A stretch of 64,000 nt of DNA from Tricholomella constricta (taxonomy: Eukaryota; Basidiomycota; Agaricomycetes; Agaricales; Lyophyllaceae), in NCBI GenBank assembly GCA_013368375.1, contig JAACJP010000062.1, forward strand, positions 62,001 through 126,000, read 5' to 3'. Of this stretch, positions 55,850 through 64,000 are shown one piece after another. The stretch's first letter is position 1. Each line of letters begins with the position of its first letter. The notes under the pieces are model-generated. The model was not told where the DNA came from. It was given only the letters and a program-made list of their open reading frames with translations, and did not search any database. The position numbers and the translations under genes are program-made.

Positions 55850-56240
55850 CTTCACCGGAGGCGAAAGTCCACGCTGCGACAGCGAAGTGGAAACACGTCG
55901 GTCAAACAAGCAGTCGTTAGGATTCAGGGCTTGTAAAAATAAAATAAAGGAGGACTTACAGCATTTTCGGAGGGCTATATTATCGTCCTGGTGACCTTCA
56001 TCCTCCAGCGCCATTTGAGAACACAAATTTTATGTCAAGAAATACACAAGAGCTGGAAACACGTAGACATGCTGCACTCTCATTCACCCATATTGGGCTG
56101 CAGAAGTTTGTGCATCTTTAGAGTTGCGCATTCACCTTTATAAGGCTGCAACGACAACCAAAAGGTCAGGGGAGTGTTAGGAAGGCATCAACCTTAAGCG
56201 TTCTCTTTTAAACTGTTTACATAATCATTTCCGTGAATTC
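55850..56240. repeat. 390-bp dispersed duplicate B, upstream of the gene at 56270
   Basis: Matches 45105-45486 in the same orientation (blocks attgggctgcagaagtt and acctttataaggctgcaacg). It ends 30 bp before the ATG of the downstream gene and so contains at least part of its promoter. The tttataa in the repeat, 105 bp upstream of the ATG, could be a TATA element. Confidence 0.8.
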
Positions 56241-56269
56241 AACGACAATCTTGATTCCTCGCTATCATC

Positions 56270-58632
56270 ATGGATAACTTTGCTGCCAAACGATCTAAAG
56301 TATCTTCCCAGCGTCTTGCCGTGGATGAAGTCCATTCTGGGATCTTCCCAAATGGACATAACGACAGCAACAAGGAGTTAAACAATTTATTCACTAATCT
56401 TTCAACTGGTGGTTCTGGATCACTGCCTGACGTTTCTCAAGACTCTACTGGCACATTGTGGACTCGTAAAGGGAATGACAACTTCCTTTTGCCTGGGGAA
56501 ACTACCGATACACTCTCTGGGCCTGAGCTACGCTGTGATCTCTGTTCTTACTTTCATACATGACTGTGATCTAATTTGTCGTTATCAAGCCCTTCCAGAT
56601 ATTGCTCAAACTGTGTTCACTAAAGCGCAGGCTAAAGTGGTGCAGGATATTATTAATGACATCATCTTGTCTTGGGGACGTGACGTTGACCAAAATCGAT
56701 CTCACTTTACACTCGGCTTAGTGACGGGGCATGCTTTCATGCAAACTTTTGTCAGCTCGCGGTTGGTTACGCGAGTGTCGCAAGACATGAATTTATACGA
56801 TAGAGTAAGTCCTGTGATTATAGAGTATCTACTACTAATCCTTTTGAAATTTTATAGAGTTTGGATGGCAACAAACAGGTGAGACTGCTGACAGTTCTGC
56901 ATATTTCCAATTCATATTTTGGCGTTCAGATTCCTGCATCCAAAATCCTGTATGACTCTATGCTGGTATTATGATTTAATAATATCATGTCCCTGTAACT
57001 TATAATTTATACCTAGGGAAAAGATCGTGTTCATCAAGAGAACAAGATTCTATCGATGTTTATTCAACGCATGGATGCCATCCAAAACGACAAAAAGCAA
57101 ACGGATCCCGAGTTGTCTGAATTTCTTTTGTCATGTTTTGTCGAAGCTCGTGGTCATAGAGAGGACATAAAGCGAGCATTCGTATCTGGCAAGACGTGCC
57201 GCAAGGCTGCAAAATGGATAGGCGTAGAGCGGTGCGTAAATTTTTAGGCTTCTATTTTCCATTTTTTCTGAAGTTCATTCATTTTCAATGTAGTGTTTCT
57301 GCCGCAACAGAAAACAGTTGCAAGAAACACTTTGTGGAGACAGACGAGCAAATCAAAGTTGGGCTTCAGCACAGCGCGCTGGAGCCTGACAGCTATATTA
57401 AAGTGAACGATTTCCATCGTATTTGTGCTCCGACAGATCGGACGAAAATGGTGTCTATTATTTTATGGACGAAGGACAACGCCAATGATGACAATCCATG
57501 TTGGGAAAAAGTGGTAAGATCGTATTTCGTATAATGCACCGATTAATTAACAACTTTTTTCTCATTAGTTTGGTGGCGTCGTTTATAACATAGAAGCTCT
57601 GGACAATACGTTTGCAAGCGACAACGAAAAAATCGCCGACACCGTCAAAAGCTGTGAAGAGAGTATGCGGTAAGCCATGTTCTATTTTGCCTCCTGAACA
57701 GCTGTAAATTTTGTGCTTATCAGGACATCTGACAATATTCCACGTGAACGTGTGACCAGTGGCGGTGTTATGGTTAAAGCACCCGGTCGTCATTCGGTAT
57801 ACGGGAAATCTCACACTGTTTCTGTAAGCTTCCTTTTCGAATGAATGATTATTATTGACGGTTCTATACAAGGTGAAACCTGTAAAAAGGATGTCGAAAA
57901 ATCCTCGTCCTGCTACACGTCGGAGAGGAACCGAGATTCATAATTTACGTGTCAGATTGCAAGCTACCAACTTTGGTCAGTATCTCTTTATTTTATTTTG
58001 AAAATTTTAGGTTCATCTAGTTTGCCACCAGTTATGACTGCAAAACATCATCGTTTCTTAGCCGGGTTTCTGCCGCCTTTTGCAGACAGAGAAAAAGTGA
58101 GTCGTAAACACTTTGATAAAATTTTGTGATATGAATAAAATTTGTTAGGCCACTTCTGACAACGCTGTGGGCCTTAAGAATGTTTTAGGCTATCCAAATA
58201 CCTCGGCATTTGGTACATTTGCATATGCTGCTGCTGGACATCTCGATAACGACAGGTCTGCAACGTGCGGCTGGGTTATGCGCCGCTCACCGAAGGTCTG
58301 TATCACTGTTATTCTCTTGTGTCTATTATAACTCATTGTCATAAAAACAGGTCCTTCGCGATGAGAGTAACTTTGTATGGGCTTCCCATCGCCTTGTTGT
58401 GGAACTCAATGAAGGAACATTTTGGTTCTGGGATTCCCCGAATGACACCCACGGCACGACCATGAATCAGCTTACTCTGACCCACCCCGGAAATTACGCC
58501 AAGTATGTTCATGAAGATGGAGATCTCGCTCAGTGGACAAGGGTCACGGTCATTCCAGCGGCATTGGTGAACGCGGAGATCAGGAACGATGAATCTGAGA
58601 GTCTGCACAATGAATGGGAAGATGTGAACTAA
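56270..58632 (+). CDS. putative 2-oxoglutarate/Fe(II) oxygenase-like protein, unknown substrate
   Basis: An intact gene of about eleven exons with short introns, one joined exon reading IPASKILYDSML. The N-terminus MDNFAAKRSKVSSQRLAVDE is basic and Ser-rich. The middle is helical (AQAKVVQDIINDIILSWGRD and DPELSEFLLSCFVEARGHRE). The C-terminal third contains AKHHRFLAGFLPPFADREKA, TFAYAAAGHLDNDRS, SNFVWASHRLVVELNEGTFW and FWDSPNDTHGTTMNQLTL. HxD in GHLDND and a later HG in DTHGTT, at the end of a beta-rich segment, resemble the iron ligands of double-stranded beta-helix oxygenases. Agaricomycete TET/JBP-like proteins have a similar pattern and are known to be linked to transposons. No HxD-H assignment can be proven here and the substrate is unknown. 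Start ATG is at 56270-56272; stop at 58630-58632. No damage is visible, unlike its neighbours. Confidence 0.6.
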
Positions 58633-59721
58633 TGGTTGTATAGAAATACAAAAACATGTAGCCATTGAACCACGGACTTAAAATTCTACAAAATTGAGCA
58701 AAAGTTGGTGTATTGTGATCGATATGGTGCTAACAGTAACCTCAATCAACCGGTTGTAGGCATTGCTGCAGTCAGTTATTCCTTGTGCATGTGCAGAGTC
58801 GTGTGTGGCCATGTCACACCCAGAATTGGACAAACTTGAGCACGCTGTACACGGACATCGTTTACGATTTCAGCCGGTGCAACACTTAAAGAGATTCGAC
58901 AAGCTGTCAGTTTCACCAATCAAAATAAATACACTACAAATGAGGCACTTCTCGTTCGCGTCTCCTAAGTAACGCTGGAGCATCGAAATTTGTGTTTGCA
59001 CGGAGGCGATCTTATTCTCATACTCTGGCCTCAATTTATCGTGATTGGGGATACTGGTCCATCCAGTAAGCTGAGAACCAAGATTGCCAGAAGACTGATG
59101 ACAGTTAACAGAAGAATGCCCATATTTGTCGTAATAATCATCACTATTCGCACCTGCGATGCTTTACTCTAGTACTCAGCGCACTCAATCCAACCGACAT
59201 TTTTTACGAACGTCACGTCAGAGCTGAAAATCTCCCCGTGGGGCTCCCCGCCGACGTGGACAGTCGCACCCTTTTACTTGCCTGAGCTGATGTAGATTAT
59301 GACGCGCTGGGATACTCTTGGATGAGCACACGGACCTGAAAGCTCTACAAAAACGTGTTATAAAAGACAACCGGACGTCATCATTATCAAAAATTAGTTC
59401 TTCTAGGCTTCGACAAGGTGTGGCAGGAATTTGGCTGTGACGAGGTGCACGCCGCTGCGTTACTACAATACAGTTGCCGCAATGGATTTTATGTCCCTGA
59501 AGATGACAAGGATCTTGCAGAGTAGACTAATATATGTCACTATCGAGTCTAATCTCAGTTTCCAATGCACGTAGCAGGCCCTGCGGCGGAGCGCGCTGAC
59601 ACTGTTATTTAAAATTGTGATCACGTTTTCGTCCGAGCAATCGGACGTTCACGTGATTAGTAAATTGAGGCCAGCGTTACATGTCACACAGGTGCGCATT
59701 GGTTTTTAAATTGAAACCACC
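58633..59721. other. unassigned interval with gene scraps
   Basis: At about 59.41-59.53 kb the plus strand reads GFDKVWQEFGCDEVHAAALL and QYSCRNGFYVPEDDKDLAE. It is protein-like but not assigned. At 59186-59262 a scrap of aldehyde dehydrogenase is followed by an inverted scrap from a neighbouring part of the same gene. No complete gene is seen. Confidence 0.35.
59186..59262. repeat. folded-back aldehyde dehydrogenase scrap
   Basis: Bases 59186-59229 match 40062-40105 (IQPTxFTNVTSELK) in direct orientation. Bases 59233-59262 are the approximate reverse complement of 40018-40047 (VYVGGERHG). Two adjacent parts of one coding segment therefore sit head to head. Confidence 0.6.
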
Positions 59722-61632
59722 ATGAAGGTCAATTTCGCTGCTTGAATTGCCTCTTCTTACTCATTGTCCTCCATAGATCGCAGTGGAAGGATGCTGTCAC
59801 GGCGATCTCGACGCGATATACGCGCACATTGCGCAGTTGGAGGCCAAACATCAGTATAAAGTCGACCTTTTGCTCATCTGCGGGGATTTCTAGGCCATGT
59901 GCGGAATTGGGCCGATCTCCAATGCATGGCGGTGCCGGACAAGTACAAAGAACTGAAGGGCTTACACAAGTAGGTGGGACGACTTGATTTTTTCCAAAAA
60001 CCGTATATTCTCGAACTCACCTGTTTGTTTCTTTTGGAAAGGTATTATTCGGGAGCGAAGACAGCTCCAATTCTGGCTATCATGATCGGGGGAAATCATG
60101 AGGCGTCTAATTATATGTGGGAGCTGTGCGTGGCTGAATTTCTCGTTTATGGTTCCGTGCTGACTTTCTCGATTATCGAATAGCTATCACGGCGGATGGC
60201 TAGCACCCAACATCTACTTCCTTGGACATGCTAGAAGTAGTAAACGGTATCCGTATCGCTGGTGCTTTAGGAATCTTCAAGGTCCAAGATTTTCGTCAAG
60301 GTTTGTGGCACACATCCGAGTCGTCTCGGATATTAGTCACTTGACTGTTTCCATCCTAGGCCACCACGAAAGGATGCCCTACGACAACAGCGCCATGCGA
60401 AGCATCTACCACATCCGGGAGTACTGTGTCCGCAAGCTATCTCTCGTAAGTCTTGTCTACTTACACATGTATCCTACAATCACAACCCTAACCCTATGCC
60501 ACCAGCTTCCAGCCCCCGAAGTCTTCCTCTCACACGACTGGCCACACCAAATTGAGCACTATGGCGACCTTCGAGGCCTTCTGTCTCGCAAAAAGTTCCT
60601 CCGTGCTGGTATGGACACTGGTCGCCTGGGATCGCCACCACTTATGGGTCTCCTCACGACCCTTCGGCCACAGTGGTGGTTCGCAGCGCACCTACACACA
60701 CGGTTCGAGGCCACCGTTGCACATTACGACGCGGACGGGAGTGGGGCTGGAGCCACTGATGCTAGCTTTGTAGCCATGAGAGCGGAGAATCTGATGAAGT
60801 TGTTATTGACGACGAGGATGGGTGTCACGGAAGCCGAAGTTGCTGTTAGCGTGGCGCCGAAGGAGAACAAGGCACACCGCAATCCGGATGAAATCACCCT
60901 CTCAGATGAAGAAGAAGATGTCACCGCTCCACCGCTACCACCAGCAGCTCCACCTGCTTCCACCCTTACACCCGTCACGAACTTCCTCGCGCTCGATAAA
61001 TGTCTGCCCAACCGTCAGTTCCCGGAGGTGTGTCTCGCTTGCTCACATCTGTCTCTTTAACTAAAGATAGCCCATTTAAAGGTCATCGACATCCCAACTC
61101 CACAAGTGACCGTGGCACAAGGCGATACAGATGCATCTTCGTCCTCCACGAGCTCCACACCGACGCTCTCATATGACCTCGCCTGGCTTGCCATCACCCG
61201 TGCCTTCCATCCCAGCCTCTCACTCAATCGGATGCAATCTGCATTCCCCGAAGAGACCCATGCTCGGTCTCTCGTCGCCCGCGAGCTCGAATGGGTAAAC
61301 ACACATGTCCCGCCGAAGCTTGGCGGGACCTGGGCCATGCAAGGATGCCAGAATTTCGTGATGACAGCGCCGCCGACGTAACCCAATGAGACTGGGAAGA
61401 GAGCAGGGCGAATACCACAACGTATACATCATAATTCCTGTTAACTGCTGAGTGGAATTGCTGACTTGTTGCTTGCTTGGATAATAGCGCCCTGGTACAC
61501 GAACCCGCAGACGGAGACGTTCTGTGCGATGCTGGAAATTCTGAATAAGATTAACCCGCCGCCGAAGAGTGTTCCAAAAGCGGCGCCTCCTGCAACGACA
61601 TCGACACCACTGCCTACTGCGTTGATATCGTA
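59722..61632 (+). pseudogene. DBR1: RNA lariat debranching enzyme, damaged
   Basis: The plus strand follows DBR1 from its start (MK, intron, [30 protein letters not shown]) through [92 protein letters not shown] and PQWWFAA-HLHTRFEA. The C-terminal domain has NFLALDKCLPNRQFPE and LAITRAFHPSLSLN. The metallophosphoesterase metal-ligand motifs (GCCHG, GDF, GGNHE, HDWP and HLH) are all readable. A TAG at 59891-59893 stands where the family usually has Gln, with a frame change just after it. There is another frame change near 60228 and a TAA at 61379-61381. Introns look normal. DBR1 opens intron lariats in the nucleus. It is either a recent pseudogene or a correct gene with sequence errors. Confidence 0.75.
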
Positions 61633-62955
61633 GTCCGTATATCCCTTTATTGTACTACATACAAAAGCCTTGGTGTGATACTTCTTAACGCTACATCTAT
61701 GTTAAGCAGACAATATCTATGGATTCGAGCACTTCATCGCCAGCGCCTGAGTACACGCGGGTGCCGCTGCCGCTGATGCGCCCGCCGCGTGGTCGAGTTC
61801 CTCGTCGACGATGACAAGAACACGCCGCTCGATTCTCAATGTGGTGCGTCGCATCTTACCCCATGTATTCGCAACACCCTCATTATTCTGTGGCCGACCC
61901 TGTACCTACTGTAGATGTACTAGTCTATGTCCAGCCGACCAACAACCATTACAAATCCTCCACCCTGCTCCAACATGCAGGCCCCCTCAATCCGATGCCC
62001 AGCAACTCCTTTCTTACCAACCAGCGTGAACCCCGCTTTCAACGCCCTCATCCAGTGTGCCAGGGCAGATTTCCATCGCAGGCACGCACCCTGCGTCTCT
62101 CTCTCCGTGCCCACCATGCCAAGGCAACGGCAACGACGCCTTGAATCCCCACGCCTTGAATCCCAGTCAAACACTTGTGATTGGGCGCGAGGGCTTCTGA
62201 ACGCGAACGACGAACTTTGGAACCCCAGCCCAGTTTTACCTACTCCACATCCGCGGACGATTGTACGCACCACACTCATCAACCTCGCCTTTGCTCTCGC
62301 CCTTGTGCTCGCCCTTGCCATCGCTGAAGAGGGTGGAGTATTGTTTTGCGTTCAGTGTTCCCGGGCGTGGTCTTCGTCTCGTCCGCGATACCGGATGGCG
62401 TGATGCACTAGGAGCTAGTGCTGAGCATGGAGCACGGAGGGTTCGCGGCGGTGGCAGCGTAATGCCAGCGAGATGAATTCGATGCACGTTGAGGAGGCGG
62501 GTATATTTCACTAGGCCAGGTTCACTGCAAGTTTTATTCCAGGCACCTTCCACATTTCCGTCGCATAGACATGACACCTTCGCCCGCCTCCTGTCGTTTC
62601 GCACACCGCTCGATATGTCACGTCCGCATGTATAAAAGCTCTCACTTGTCAGTTCTTTTCCATCATCAGCTCCCTGCTGTCATCCTCCTCGACTTTCCCT
62701 TATCATTTCCATGTTTTCTTGGTATGTGCATTTCCTATTATCCGTACAATTTCTCACTGTCGTGTATTTATCAGTCTCCCCGTATGCCCTTGTTCAGCAC
62801 CGGCAGTCTCTACTCACATTTCTGAATCCAGGCACCGATTCTGGCCGTTCAACGCACCTCAGGGGACCCCAGAAGGTATATATATATTACCTCTCACACA
62901 ATGCCCTACTGATTCGCAATATATCACGAATTGTAGCCAAAACAACGCACATTTT
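61633..62955. other. no convincing gene
   Basis: A plus-strand frame at 61927-62403 is open for 158 codons and ends in a hydrophobic LINLAFALALVLALAIAEEG segment, but it has no family resemblance. Nothing else can be supported. Confidence 0.35.
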
Positions 62956-62959
62956 TCTG

Positions 62960-63660
62960 AGATTTCGGCCCCGCGGCGAGCGGCACTGCGCTCATCTGAT
63001 AAATAGACGACGAATCTCGTTCCCGGCGTCTGGCTGTGCCAGTGGAGCAGTGCGCAGCACCGCGACACGCAGGGTATATCTTGGCCGATTCATGTAAACT
63101 ACACATTTCAGTAATCTGGTCCCCGCTGTTCAAACACGACGCCACACGTCCCCGCAAGATCATCCCTATCTTTCGGCCCCACGGCGAGTGGCACCACGCT
63201 CATATAATAAACAGACAACAAACCTTGTCCCTGGCATCTGGCCATGGCAGCGGAGCGGTGCGCAGCACCGCGACATACAAGGTTTATCTTAGCCGATTCA
63301 CGTAGACTACAGCTCCATTCCAATGTGAGCCCGTGGTGTGGGACCCGATCCTGCTGTTGAAACACAGTGTCATACCCACCCCCCCCCCCCGTAGCGGTGC
63401 GCAGCACCGCGGAACAGTCTGTAAGTCGATTCCCTTGCACACATCATCCCCATTTATTGTTCAAAATATCGCAGATCTGTTGCCTAAAGTCCAGATATTT
63501 CGGTCCTGCGGCGAGCGGCACCTCTGTGTATCGCATCAAAATTTTGAATATGGCCCTGAAAGTTTTCCAATACTTACCTCCACTTTCCAGAGATTTCGGC
63601 CCTTCGGCGACCAGCGCCCCGCCATGTCGTTTATTTTTATTCGAGCATGATTAGTGGTGC
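62960..63660. repeat. diverged tandem repeat with CGGTGCGCAGCACCG palindrome
   Basis: Two nearly full units begin at about 62964 and 63168, each reading ttcggcccc, cggcgag, ggcac, cgctcat, tctggc, then a palindromic core at 63048 and 63256. Each ends with gccgattca, gta and actaca. A third core copy is at 63395. Partial ttcgg-cggcga units lie at about 63500 and 63594. The core forms a 6-bp stem with a GCA loop. No gene overlaps convincingly. Confidence 0.6.
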
Positions 63661-63838
63661 GGAGCGGTGCATCGCACGGCCATTCCTTATTGATGTGTTC
63701 TAACGCCACCCCAAGATATAAATTTCTTTTCTTCAACTCACGCGGAGGTGGGTATCGCACGTCATATATATATTCACACTCTTCTAATTATTCTAAACAG
63801 TATATAGCCAACCCGATATCTACTGTAGACCTAGTCGA

Positions 63839-64000
63839 GAGCGTTCTGTGCACTTGCCGGGACGGTCCTTGTCGGTGAAGGCGTGGATTTCGGTGTGAGC
63901 CCGGCGCTGGAGTTCGCAAAGGCGCTTGTGCCTGCCCTGGAGGGCGGCTTGAAGATGTTTGCAGGGAACCTGTTAAACGCGAGTGCGGGGCCTTTGGAGG
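63839..64000 (+). CDS. partial reading frame at the right edge, unidentified
   Basis: After an acceptor-like cctag the plus strand is open to the window end: AFCALAGTVLVGEGVDFGVS, PALEFAKALVPALEGGLKMF and AGNLLNASAGPLE. The composition is that of a globular protein with helices. There is no start codon in view, so this would be an internal exon. I do not recognise it. Confidence 0.35.

Noticed and set aside
45105..56240. The two 390-bp direct repeats as long terminal repeats of one 11-kb retrotransposon
   Set aside because: No integrase, reverse transcriptase or primer-binding site lies between them; the interior is host-gene fragments, and the repeats lack TG...CA ends.

Overview
The window looks like a chromosomal segment of a filamentous basidiomycete, most likely an agaricomycete. 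Genes are split by many 45-70 nt GT-AG introns, and the protein families are fungal: a BCS1-type AAA ATPase, a group III G-alpha, an ECL1 protein, alpha-1,3-glucan synthase, type I fatty acid synthase beta, BLM10, DUF4246 and a Zn2Cys6 regulator. Several reading frames resemble families I know only from mushroom genomes. All assignments come from reading the sequence and from memory of the families; no database search was run.

Layout, left third (1-20.8 kb). The left edge carries the central part of an importin-beta-3 gene (minus) that lacks its N-terminus, followed by a 1.27 kb non-autonomous DNA transposon with long inverted repeats. Then come a transposon-associated family protein with an Asp-rich tail, an intact Zn2Cys6 transcription factor (6.9-8.4 kb, minus) and an intact BCS1 (9.6-12.6 kb, plus) with three consecutive 24-nt exons. 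A headless dynamin remnant, a decayed ABC-F remnant, 3.5 kb without a convincing gene, and an Hsp20-like protein (20.0-20.8 kb, minus) follow.

Middle (20.8-36 kb). A broken arabinofuranosidase end, an intact G-alpha subunit (23.9-25.6 kb, minus), an ECL1-family zinc protein (29.2-30.7 kb, plus), a low-complexity stretch, and an intact PHD-finger plus chromodomain protein (33.9-35.8 kb, minus).

Right (36-64 kb). From about 36.4 to 56.2 kb the DNA is mostly a mosaic of pieces of ordinary host genes, joined end to end on both strands, with introns kept but ends missing and with internal deletions, frameshifts and stops. The pieces are BLM10, a thiamine-diphosphate acetolactate-synthase-like enzyme in four separate pieces, aldehyde dehydrogenase, an AGC kinase, a HxHxH protein, casein kinase I, alpha-1,3-glucan synthase, a PUL domain, DUF4246 twice and FAS beta. 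One intact F-box-like gene (45.8-47.2 kb) sits inside it. An intact multi-exon gene with a possible 2-oxoglutarate/Fe(II) oxygenase domain (56.3-58.6 kb) follows; its upstream 390 bp is duplicated at 45.1 kb. A damaged lariat-debranching enzyme (59.7-61.6 kb) and a diverged tandem repeat (63 kb) end the window, with one partial reading frame at the right edge.

The intact genes do not form a pathway. The most notable feature is the gene-fragment mosaic: intron retention points to DNA-level copying or rearrangement, and fragments recur in shuffled order. Whether it is a real rearranged locus, transposon-captured material or partly an assembly artefact cannot be settled from the sequence alone.
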